Source: an uncultured Alphaproteobacteria bacterium (GTDB lineage Bacteria > Pseudomonadota > Alphaproteobacteria > Puniceispirillales > Puniceispirillaceae). Taken from it: a stretch of 36,453 bases of DNA. The notes beneath the pieces are model-generated. The model was not told the DNA's origin and did not search any database. It saw only the letters and a program-made list of their open reading frames with translations. Below, one piece after another: positions 7,865 to 16,417 of this stretch (its first letter is position 1; each line of letters starts with the position of its first letter). Both the position numbers and the translations under genes were made by a program. The stretch is taken from positions 1 to 36,453 of the forward strand of contig CAJWVJ010000005.1 of NCBI GenBank assembly GCA_913048595.1, in the 5' to 3' direction.

Positions 7865-10215
7865 TTTTCCAAGATGTGAAAAAAAGCGGATAACTGGCTG
7901 GAAAGCCTGATCTTTTTCCAGTTTGTTACCCACCCTTCCCCAATATTGTTGCTGAGGGCAGTGAAGACATATTTCTATTCAGGTCAGGGTGTTCAGTGGC
8001 ATTTTGACACAATCCTGACACACAGGCTCTAATCTGCCTCAAAATTTCTTTGAGTCTTAAATCTAAACCAGTATTTCAAAGCGTACGCCGAGTACGATCA
8101 GCTTGCGTCTTGAAGGCAGATACATTCATTCCACAGAATTAAACGTTGTTTAGAGTTGTATCTGGCGTCTAAATGGGGGCTGGTTCACCAAACAATTGAT
8201 GGGTTATGGTTGGGCTAAAGTCCTGTTTTGGATCAAAAACCCGTGCTTGGCGCTTGCATAATATGACCAATTTGCAGAGATACATTAGTGTTTTGGCAGT
8301 TCACCCGTTTAAACGGGCGGCAAGGTTAATTAAGCGCCGCAGTATCATGATTCTTCAAAAGGCCTACCTTGCAGTGGCTCTCATAATGCTGGTTTCCTTT
8401 GTGGCATCTCTTGCATCATCGCTCACTCCAAACACGACTATATCAGCTCTGCTGTCCAACCAGTCCTGGGATCTTGAAGCTATGGTACAAAAGGCTTCTG
8501 ACACTCGCCCTTGGAACGACAATGGAGCCCGCTCATACGGGCCTTTGACATATCGCCTCACCAATCTGGGCGCTAGTTTTGCGCCGTATGTTGGCATGCC
8601 CGACGTAGCTTTCTTCGAACATAACGCCACAGAACCAGCGCACCATTTTTTCCTAACCATGGTCGCTGGACTCAGCGCATTGGTTGTCGGATGGGTTATT
8701 GGGTGCGCCCTAACCAGCAACCCCGCTAGTCGCTTGGTATCGGCAGTTGTTTTTGGCTCTGCCCTCCTGCAAACAAAGCCTTGGCGACACGAGCTATTCG
8801 TTGGTCACCCTGACGTAGTTATGGCGCCACTAGCTGCTGGGCTCGCGTATTTCCTGCTGAAAGGGGCTATTGAGGGACAAAGGGTGGCCAACATATCTCC
8901 TGTAAGCGTAATGCTTGGCTTGGGAATGGCAACAAAAGTCAGCTTTATTTACTTCTTGCCACCTATCATAGGCGCTTACCTATCACCAAACAGCCTGAGG
9001 ACGATCCTGCGATTAGGCTTTATCGCAGCGCTAGCTTTTCTTGTTTATATTGCAGTCGGGTTTCCGCAATCACTGTTCATTCATGAGGTTATTGGGGCGA
9101 TGCTCGATCAAAAACAGGTTCTTGCACCGGTTAACGCCGAAAGCATCTTGCGCTGGATATGGATGTTTTTTGATGTTTTTGCCCATCTAGCTGGGGTCAT
9201 GCTTTTGCTGTCAGTAACCATAGCCGACAGACCGCTGATAGCCTCAATCAGTCAGGCGTCTCGCAGAAAAATCATCGGATTTGGGATCTTGGCTTCTTTG
9301 CCAGCCTTGACAGTGATCTGCACCATGAATTTCATTCCATCATTTGTGAATTCCACGGAACATTATTCCATAAGTTTTTCTGCATATACCGTGGTTGGGA
9401 TGGCGCTTGGAATGGCTTGCCTTGTTTACAAGGTCCTCGGCCTTCTGCCTCATAAAATAGAACGCACACGGAAATTGTTGGGTCCCTTTGCTTTGGTAAT
9501 TGCCGTATATACCTCAGGCTTGGCTTCACCAGCCTACATCAACGAAACCGCCAAGGAAAATTTGAAGGGTCGCTCAGAACAAATTCAACTCATCGAAAAA
9601 ATCAATTTCTTATCAAACACTGGAGCTGTTCCTCTGATAACTCCTTATTTCCCAAATTTTCAGCTTCCTCAGCAAGAGGGACTTGGCAAAGAAAGGCTCG
9701 AGAAAGAAGCCGCATCAACTCTTGGCATTAAAAATGGGATTTTTTTGATGATTGACTGGGGCTGGTACTCACGCTTTCTTGAGGATGAGCCAAACCAGTA
9801 CGACCTCATAGATGGCTACGAAAACTGGCTTGAAAACCGCCAACTGTATACTGAACTTTTTGAAACCGGAACCATGTCTGGCATTTCATTTGAATTAATC
9901 TATCACCAAGGGAGCAGCCAAATTTGGGCTACTGACCACCTCGCAAAAGCTTATCGTCAAAAGTCATGGCGCTAGAGGTGTAAGTGATCATACGGTGCTG
10001 AAAAACAGGAAACGGGCGATTTGGGGAAGTTGTATTTGTTTGATATTTATTTCTACATGCCCAGCGTATGCATTTGAGCAAGTATGTAAAAACAGTGCAT
10101 AGGGGCAGCAACTCGGCACGTCACACAAGCACCAAGCCATGACACACTCCTGACCCACAGGGCTAATGTGGAAATATTTTCTGAGGGTATGCTTGGGTTT
10201 GAGGCCGTAGCCTAT
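7864..10215. mobile_element. Small att-bounded genomic cassette inserted at tRNA-Gly; no integrase inside
   Basis: Bounded by exact 48-bp copies of the tRNA 3' end; visibly AT-richer than the flanks; one large ORF; non-homologous inner flanks. Confidence 0.75.
8206..9975 (+). CDS. Polytopic membrane protein, GT-C glycosyltransferase-like (putative)
   Basis: 589-aa ORF with many hydrophobic segments and a hydrophilic C-terminus. Acidic/aromatic first loop (NQSWDLEAMVQKASDTRPWNDNGARSYGPLTYRL), WRHELFVGHPDVVMAPLAAGLAYFLLKG and GLGMATKVSFIYFLPPIIGAYL resemble GT39-type layouts. Start uncertain (8206, 8263 or later); no strong SD seen. Confidence 0.6.
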   Translation: MVGLKSCFGSKTRAWRLHNMTNLQRYISVLAVHPFKRAARLIKRRSIMILQKAYLAVALIMLVSFVASLASSLTPNTTISALLSNQSWDLEAMVQKASDTRPWNDNGARSYGPLTYRLTNLGASFAPYVGMPDVAFFEHNATEPAHHFFLTMVAGLSALVVGWVIGCALTSNPASRLVSAVVFGSALLQTKPWRHELFVGHPDVVMAPLAAGLAYFLLKGAIEGQRVANISPVSVMLGLGMATKVSFIYFLPPIIGAYLSPNSLRTILRLGFIAALAFLVYIAVGFPQSLFIHEVIGAMLDQKQVLAPVNAESILRWIWMFFDVFAHLAGVMLLLSVTIADRPLIASISQASRRKIIGFGILASLPALTVICTMNFIPSFVNSTEHYSISFSAYTVVGMALGMACLVYKVLGLLPHKIERTRKLLGPFALVIAVYTSGLASPAYINETAKENLKGRSEQIQLIEKINFLSNTGAVPLITPYFPNFQLPQQEGLGKERLEKEAASTLGIKNGIFLMIDWGWYSRFLEDEPNQYDLIDGYENWLENRQLYTELFETGTMSGISFELIYHQGSSQIWATDHLAKAYRQKSWR

Positions 10216-10263
10216 AACCTTGCCAAGGTTGGGGTCGAGGGTTCGAATCCCTTCACCCGCTCC
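10216..10263 (+). repeat. att-like direct repeat copy 2 (tRNA-Gly 3' fragment; no tRNA 5' half present)
   Basis: 48/48 identity to 7816-7863; preceding sequence gaggccgtagcctat is not tRNA-like. Confidence 0.95.
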
Positions 10264-10352
10264 GGTCTCCGGACTGGAACGTGAATTTTCCACGCTCTTT
10301 TCAATGATTTGCAAGCGGATCACGCGCTTGCGCACCGAAAAGAGTAGGTCAC

Positions 10353-10800
10353 ATGGTAGGTCACAATCCGCAGTTCACATACCGCAAGGACGGTGTGTTT
10401 TACTTCTCCCGACGCATTCCCAAAGACATCAGACACAAGTACGAGCATGACAGATTCGTCATGTGTCTTAGGACGAAGAGCCGTGTTGTTGCTGATAAAT
10501 CGTCCAGAGCCATTGCAGCACGTCTTGATGAATACTGGATGTCTCTGCGCATAGCGGATCTCAATATTCCATCCATGCTTCCTGTGAACGGTCAGGTCAC
10601 GACGGAAACAGTGATCACCCTGCAACAGGCTTTGCAGAATTATCATTCCCTCAAAGGTACCGGAAAGGATGATCTGTCTTGCGACAGTGCTTTCGCACAG
10701 ACATTCATTCCCGACAGGAATAATGTCACCAAGCGTCTGCCCATACCGGTCGAACATCTACGTCTGATACAGGACACATGCCGCAAGACAGACGATGATC
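10353..10800 (+). pseudogene. Decayed tyrosine recombinase / phage-type integrase
   Basis: N-terminus HNPQFTYRKDGVFYFSRRIPKDIRHKYEHDRFVMCLRTKSRVVADKSSRAIAARLDEYW is typical of integrases with a DUF6538-like N-terminal domain. SLKGTGKD joins directly to DLSCDSAFAQTFIPDRNNVTKRLPIPVEHLRLIQDTCRKTDDDLR, suggesting loss of most of the core-binding domain. The frame then becomes low-complexity RSRSRRQPTGRA, with no catalytic R..HxxR..Y domain. ORF runs to 10907. Confidence 0.78.
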
Positions 10801-10945
10801 TGCGATCGCGGTCGCGCCGGCAACCGACAGGCCGGGCCACGGCCTGTGACCCGGGATCACGCTTCAAGGACACACCGCAATCATGCTACGATTGCCAGAT
10901 GGCATGATGCCGGCGTGACGTTCACGGCAAAGAGGATGTGGTGCG

Positions 10946-11923
10946 GTGGGTGAAGATGATCTGCGCGAAGAGGTGGCAACCCTGAAGAAAGAGGTCTCGA
11001 AGCTGCGGCTGGAGACGAATCTTCGCAAATCGCTTGCCAATGAGCTGGAAAAGCAGAAAAAGGTGGCGAACACCGCCAAGGCGGAGCTTGAGGAAAAGCA
11101 CCGCAACCTGATTTCCAGCCTGAATTACGCGGCACGAATCCAGACATCCATTCTGCCGTCGCGGGCGGCACTCGACAGGCTTTTCCCTGGACATTTCATT
11201 TTCTGGGAACCGCAGAACATCGTGGGCGGCGACGCCTACTTCCTGCATCTTGCGGATATGGCAGGCAGCGGAACCCCGGCCAGTGAACCGGCGGCGGCCA
11301 AACCGAAAGCCGGGGTCTTCAGCGTCTATGACTGCACCGGGCACGGGGTGCCGGGGGCCTTCATGACGCTTCTTGGCGAACGCGCGCTGGAAACCGGATG
11401 CGGTCTTGCCGCCGCGGATGACGCCCGGGCCGGCGGCATCCTGTCCCACGTCGATGATTTTATCCGCCGTGAAGTGAATGCCGAAGACGGCACTGAGGCC
11501 AATGACGGCATGGATTGTCTTGTCCTTGATGTCGGCGCCGACGGCAGCTGCCGCTATGCCTCGGCCAATTTCACATTGTTCGGGCAGACAGCGGACGGCT
11601 TTGTCGAGCTCGAAACAGACGAGGCCAGTGTTGGCTACCGGCTCGAGGCGGGCGAGACCGCGCCGGAATTCACCACCCACCGCCTCGATCTTTCGCGGTT
11701 CAGGTCAATTGTCATCGCCTCGGACGGGATCCTCGACCAGGTCGGGGGGCCAAAGGGCCTTTCGCTTGGCAGGCGCCGGCTGACCGCCATGCTCGCCGCC
11801 GCCACACAGGCGCCCGGGTCGGCCATCCCGATCGACGGCGATGCTGTGGTCACCGCCATCCGCGACTATCAGGGGGCCCGCGAGCAGCGGGATGACATGA
11901 CGCTGATCATCCTCCCCTGCTAG
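10946..11923 (+). CDS. SpoIIE/PP2C-type serine phosphatase with N-terminal coiled coil
   Basis: Heptad-rich N-terminus; SSLNYAARIQTSILPS...FIFWEPQNIVGGDAYFL...VYDCTGHGVPGAFMTLLG...IVIASDGILDQVGG...QRDDMTLIIL. Confidence 0.85.
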   Translation: MGEDDLREEVATLKKEVSKLRLETNLRKSLANELEKQKKVANTAKAELEEKHRNLISSLNYAARIQTSILPSRAALDRLFPGHFIFWEPQNIVGGDAYFLHLADMAGSGTPASEPAAAKPKAGVFSVYDCTGHGVPGAFMTLLGERALETGCGLAAADDARAGGILSHVDDFIRREVNAEDGTEANDGMDCLVLDVGADGSCRYASANFTLFGQTADGFVELETDEASVGYRLEAGETAPEFTTHRLDLSRFRSIVIASDGILDQVGGPKGLSLGRRRLTAMLAAATQAPGSAIPIDGDAVVTAIRDYQGAREQRDDMTLIILPC

Positions 11924-11948
11924 TCCGAAAGCCGGGCCGCGGGACCGC

Positions 11949-13256
11949 CTAGTCGCGGCCAATCGAATGATAGTTCAGCCCGGCGCGCCGCATGTCGCTC
12001 GGGCGGTAGATGTTGCGAAGATCGACAAGGGTCGTGCCGCGCATGGCATCCAGATACTGCACCGGGGTCAGCGCCCGGAACTCGTTCCATTCTGTGATGA
12101 CAACCGCGATATCCGCGCCGGTCAGACACTCCACCGCGCTGCTGGTGAATGTTGTTTCGCCAGGAAGCATTGATTGCGCCTCTGCCATCGCCTTGGGATC
12201 ATAGGCGCGGATCGCCGCCCCGCCCTCGGACAGCGCGCTGATGATATCAAGTGACGGGCTGTCGCGCATATCGTCGGTTTCAGGCTTGAAGGACAAGCCG
12301 AGAATGGCCACCACCTTGCCGCTGACATCCCCGTCGGCGGCAGCGGTGACGCGCTTCGCCATCGACCGTTTGCGGCTGTTATTATAGGCGACGACCTCGT
12401 TTACGATGCCGAGACCGGCATCGTGATCCTCGGCTGTGCGCACCAGAGCCAGCGTATCCTTCGGGAAACAGGACCCGCCATAGCCTGGCCCCGGATGAAG
12501 AAACTTGTTGCCGATCCGCTTGTCCAGCCCCATGCCCCTGGCGACGTCATGGACATCCGCCCCGACCTTCTCGCAGAGGTCAGCCATCTGGTTGATGTAG
12601 GAAATTTTCACCGCAAGAAAGGCGTTGCTGGCATATTTGATCAGCTCCGAGGTTTCCAGGCTTGTCACCAGTATCGGCGTCTCGATCAGATAGAGCGGGC
12701 GGTAGAGGGCGCGAAGCACATCCTGGGCGCGTTCGCTCTCGGCGCCCACCACCACACGGTCGGGACGCATGAAATCACTGATCGCGGCGCCCTCGCGAAG
12801 AAATTCCGGGTTGGACGCGACGTCGAAATCGGCGTTCGGGCTTGTCGTCCTGATGATGGACTCGACCTCGCGGCCGGTGCCGACGGGGACTGTCGATTTG
12901 GTGACGATCACCGTGTAGCCAGTCAGGTGCCCGGCCAGTTCACGCGCCGCATCGAAGACATAGGTCAGGTCGGCATGACCGTCACCGCGACGCGTCGGAG
13001 TCCCGACGGCGATGAAAACCGCATCCGCTTCCGCGACCAAAGGACCAAGCTCGGTGGTGAAATGAAGCCGGTTTGCCGCCACGTTGCGCGCGACAAGGTC
13101 CTCAAGCCCGGGCTCATAGATCGGCATGATGCCGGCCTTGATGCTGTCAATCTTGCCGGCATCCTTGTCGATGCAGGTGACGTCGAACCCGAATTCGGAA
13201 AAGCAGGCCCCCGATACAAGACCGACATACCCCGTTCCGATGACCGCCAGCTTCAT
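11949..13256 (-). CDS. ugd: UDP-glucose 6-dehydrogenase
   Basis: MKLAVIGTGYVGLVSGACFSEFGFDVTCIDKD...NPEFLREGAAISDFMRPDRVVVG...GPGYGGSCFPKDTLAL; 435 aa. Confidence 0.95.
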   Translation of the reverse strand: MKLAVIGTGYVGLVSGACFSEFGFDVTCIDKDAGKIDSIKAGIMPIYEPGLEDLVARNVAANRLHFTTELGPLVAEADAVFIAVGTPTRRGDGHADLTYVFDAARELAGHLTGYTVIVTKSTVPVGTGREVESIIRTTSPNADFDVASNPEFLREGAAISDFMRPDRVVVGAESERAQDVLRALYRPLYLIETPILVTSLETSELIKYASNAFLAVKISYINQMADLCEKVGADVHDVARGMGLDKRIGNKFLHPGPGYGGSCFPKDTLALVRTAEDHDAGLGIVNEVVAYNNSRKRSMAKRVTAAADGDVSGKVVAILGLSFKPETDDMRDSPSLDIISALSEGGAAIRAYDPKAMAEAQSMLPGETTFTSSAVECLTGADIAVVITEWNEFRALTPVQYLDAMRGTTLVDLRNIYRPSDMRRAGLNYHSIGRD

Positions 13257-13368
13257 TTGGTTCTCCCTCGATCAGTGAAAAGGCCAGCATACCGACCCTG
13301 ACTCCTCTTGAATCATCATTCTGTTACAAAAGGTTTACGATGAATTCCAGTTTGTCAGAATCCGCGCC

Positions 13369-13956
13369 CTACAGATCCATCATGCGTTCAACGGCAAGCG
13401 TCATGACATGGCCGAGCGCAATGTGTGATTCCTGAATATGCATGGTCACCCGGCTTGGGACCGCCAGCAGCACATCGGCGTGGTCCGCAAGGCGGCCACC
13501 GCCCTCGCCGGTCATGGCGCAGACCCGGATATCACGGCTTCTTGCCGCTTCGCAGGCCGCCACAACATTGGCCGAATTGCCGCTTGTGGAAATGGCAACC
13601 AGGACATCACCCGCACGACCAAGAGTTTCGACCTGGCGGGCGAACACCCCTTCAAACCCGAAATCATTGGCATAGGCTGTCAGAAGGGAGGTGTCGGTTG
13701 TCAGGGCCAGCGCCGCCAGCCCGTGCCGCGGACGGCGATGATCAAGGGTGGCGACGAATTCGGCAGAAAGATGCTGGGAATCCCCGGCAGACCCGCCATT
13801 CCCACAGAACATCAGCTTGCCGCCATCCTTCAGGCTGGCCACGATCATCTCGGCCGCCCTGATCACGGCCTCGCTGCAGGCGGAGGCCGTCCGAAACTTG
13901 ACTTCGGCGGAGTTGGCGAGGCATGCGTGAACGTCGGTGGGTGTGAAATCTGCCAT
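13369..13956 (-). CDS. gmhA: Sedoheptulose 7-phosphate isomerase (SIS domain)
   Basis: LMFCGNGGSAGDSQHLSAEFV...LVAISTSGNSANVV...HIQESHIALGHVMTLAVE; 195 aa. Confidence 0.92.
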   Translation of the reverse strand: MADFTPTDVHACLANSAEVKFRTASACSEAVIRAAEMIVASLKDGGKLMFCGNGGSAGDSQHLSAEFVATLDHRRPRHGLAALALTTDTSLLTAYANDFGFEGVFARQVETLGRAGDVLVAISTSGNSANVVAACEAARSRDIRVCAMTGEGGGRLADHADVLLAVPSRVTMHIQESHIALGHVMTLAVERMMDL

Positions 13957-14059
13957 GCAAATTCGCTCTCGGCGTGGAACGTTCTGTCGCCTTGACCCGC
14001 CATGGAGGCAAAGCTATCCATGGGTACCAGCCGCCATTGAATATCGCAAGGACGCTTCC

Positions 14060-14914
14060 ATGATCAAGACAGCCATTTTTCCTGTCGGCGGACTTGGCAC
14101 CCGCTTCCTTCCGGCCACCAAGGCCATGCCGAAGGAAATGCTGCCGGTCGTCGACAAACCGCTTATCCAATATGCGGTGGAGGAAGCTGCCGAGGCTGGC
14201 GTCGAGGAATTCATCTTCGTCACCGGCCGCAACAAGACCGCCATTGAGGATCATTTCGACCATTCCTTCGAACTTGAGGCGACGCTGTCCGCGAAAGGCA
14301 AGGACGAGGCGCTGGATGTTGTCAAATCCATGCTGCACAATCCGGGATCGGTGATGTATGTCCGCCAGCAACAACCCGCAGGCCTTGGCCATGCCGTGTG
14401 GTGTGCGCGCCACCTGATCGGCTCGAAACCTGTCGCCGTGCTGCTGGCGGACGATTTGATCCTTGGTGCCAGCTGCGTACGAGAAATGGTGGAGTCCTAC
14501 AGCGGCGGCAACATGGTCGCGGTGATGGATGTGCCGCAGGACCAGACCGTCGCCTATGGCATTGTCACGCCGGGCGCCGATGACGGGCGGGTCGTCCAGA
14601 TTGAGGGGCTTGTCGAAAAGCCCGATCCGGACGAGGCGCCATCCAACATCGCGGTTGTCGGACGCTATATCATCACCCCCGAAGTCTTTGAAACACTTGC
14701 CGCGCAGGAGCGTGGCGCCGGCGGCGAAATCCAGCTCACCGACGCCCTAGCCAAGCAGATCGGCAGCGCCCCCTTCACCGGTGTCCGGTTTTCCGGCGAG
14801 CGGTTTGACTGCGGCTCCAAGCTTGGCTTCCTTCAGGCGAATGTGGCCTTCGGGCTGAACAATGGCACGCTGGAAGGCGACCTGCGATCCTGGCTCGAGG
14901 AGCGCTTGACGTGA
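14060..14914 (+). CDS. galU: UTP--glucose-1-phosphate uridylyltransferase
   Basis: MIKTAIFPVGGLGTRFLPATKAMPKEMLPVVDKPLIQYAVEEA. Start corrected from the ORF's 13937. Confidence 0.95.
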   Translation: MIKTAIFPVGGLGTRFLPATKAMPKEMLPVVDKPLIQYAVEEAAEAGVEEFIFVTGRNKTAIEDHFDHSFELEATLSAKGKDEALDVVKSMLHNPGSVMYVRQQQPAGLGHAVWCARHLIGSKPVAVLLADDLILGASCVREMVESYSGGNMVAVMDVPQDQTVAYGIVTPGADDGRVVQIEGLVEKPDPDEAPSNIAVVGRYIITPEVFETLAAQERGAGGEIQLTDALAKQIGSAPFTGVRFSGERFDCGSKLGFLQANVAFGLNNGTLEGDLRSWLEERLT

Positions 14915-16296
14915 GTAGCCACAGGTTCCATCCGACCATTCTGCGGGCCTATGACATTCGCGGGGTCTTCGAAGATACGCTGACCGTCGATGACGCCTTT
15001 GCCATAGGCCTGTCCTTCATCACCATCCAGCGCGCCCGCGGGCTTGGCACCGAGGTGGCCGTCGGCCGTGATGGCAGGCTGTCATCCCCGGCTCTGTCCG
15101 CCGCGCTTGTCGACGGGCTGGTCGCCGGCGGCGCCACGGTGACGGATATCGGCTGCGGGCCGACCCCGATGCTGTATTTCGCCGCGCATGAGCTTGCCTG
15201 TGGCGGGGCCATTCAGGTCACGGGAAGCCACAACCCCCCGACCCATAACGGCTTCAAGATGGTGATGGGCGGGCTGTCCTTCTTCGGAGACGACATCCAG
15301 GAGCTTGGCGGTGTCAGCGCCGATGGACCGGCCCTTGTCGATGGCGGCACCGTCACGCCATATGCCATCGAAGACGCCTATGTGGACCGGCTTGCCGCAG
15401 GCGCCAGGGCGACCGGGCTGTCCGTTGTCTGGGATTGCGGCAATGGCGCCAGCGGCCCGGTCACGGAAAAGCTGGTCGCTAGGCTGGATGGCACCCACAA
15501 GGTACTGTTCCCTGAAATCGACGGCACCTTCCCGAACCACCATCCCAACCCGGTCGATCCTGAAACACTCGACATTCTTCGTGCCGAGGTGAAGGCAGCG
15601 GGTGCCGATCTCGGCATCGGCTTTGACGGGGACGGGGACCGGATCGGCATTGTCGATTCCAGCGGCAGACAGGTGCCGGGTGACCTGCTGACCGCCTTCC
15701 TGGCAAAAGATGTCGCCACCCGCCACCCGGGCGCCCCGATCCTGCTTGACGTCAAATCGTCAGAGGCAGCCCTGCAGCTGATCGAGGATGCGGGCGCCGC
15801 CAGCGGAATCTGGAAAACCGGTCACAGCCACATGAAAAAGCGGATGAAGGAACTTCAGTCCCCACTTGCCGGCGAGATGTCCGGCCATATCTTCATCGCC
15901 GACCGGTATCTCGGTTTCGACGATGCCATTTACGCGGCGGCGCGCGTGATCACCCAGATGGTCACAGGCGGGAAGTCCATCGCCGCCTTCATGGATTCGC
16001 TTCCCGAACAGCACGCCACGCCGGAACTTCGCATCGATTGCCCGGACGAGGTGAAGTTCGGCGCGATGGCGAAGATTTCGGACCATGTTCTGGCCAACCA
16101 TGACGCCGCGGATGTGAACACCATCGACGGGGTGCGGGTGCGGAGCGGCAGCGGCTGGTGGCTGATCCGCGCCTCGAACACCGAAGCGGCCCTTGTGGCG
16201 CGTGCGGAAGCTGGCAACAGGGCCGCGCTCGACACCCTTCTCGGGGACATCGAGACAACGCTTGCGGCGGCCGGTCTGGACTGGCGGCGCCCCTGA
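14911..16296 (+). CDS. Phosphomannomutase/phosphoglucomutase
   Basis: GTG start overlapping the galU stop; [46 protein letters not shown]. Confidence 0.92.
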   Translation: MSSHRFHPTILRAYDIRGVFEDTLTVDDAFAIGLSFITIQRARGLGTEVAVGRDGRLSSPALSAALVDGLVAGGATVTDIGCGPTPMLYFAAHELACGGAIQVTGSHNPPTHNGFKMVMGGLSFFGDDIQELGGVSADGPALVDGGTVTPYAIEDAYVDRLAAGARATGLSVVWDCGNGASGPVTEKLVARLDGTHKVLFPEIDGTFPNHHPNPVDPETLDILRAEVKAAGADLGIGFDGDGDRIGIVDSSGRQVPGDLLTAFLAKDVATRHPGAPILLDVKSSEAALQLIEDAGAASGIWKTGHSHMKKRMKELQSPLAGEMSGHIFIADRYLGFDDAIYAAARVITQMVTGGKSIAAFMDSLPEQHATPELRIDCPDEVKFGAMAKISDHVLANHDAADVNTIDGVRVRSGSGWWLIRASNTEAALVARAEAGNRAALDTLLGDIETTLAAAGLDWRRP

Positions 16297-16417
16297 ACAT
16301 CATCGCGCGCGGCCCGTCCGTGGCAAGCTGCCGCTGGGTGGTTGGCAAGGGCGGACGCAGGGCTTATATTGGCGCTCACGCCCGGCACCCGGGCCTGAAG
16401 AATTCTTGGAGACATTC

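Noticed and set aside
7898-7921. CTGGAAA...TTTCCAG inverted repeat just inside the cassette, considered as a tRNA-Gly terminator
   Set aside because: Only a 7-bp AT-leaning stem, with T residues mainly inside the stem rather than a clear 3' T-tract; too weak to call.
10216-10263. Second functional tRNA-Gly gene
   Set aside because: Only the anticodon-to-3' part is present; the 5' acceptor strand and D arm are missing, so it is a fragment or att site.
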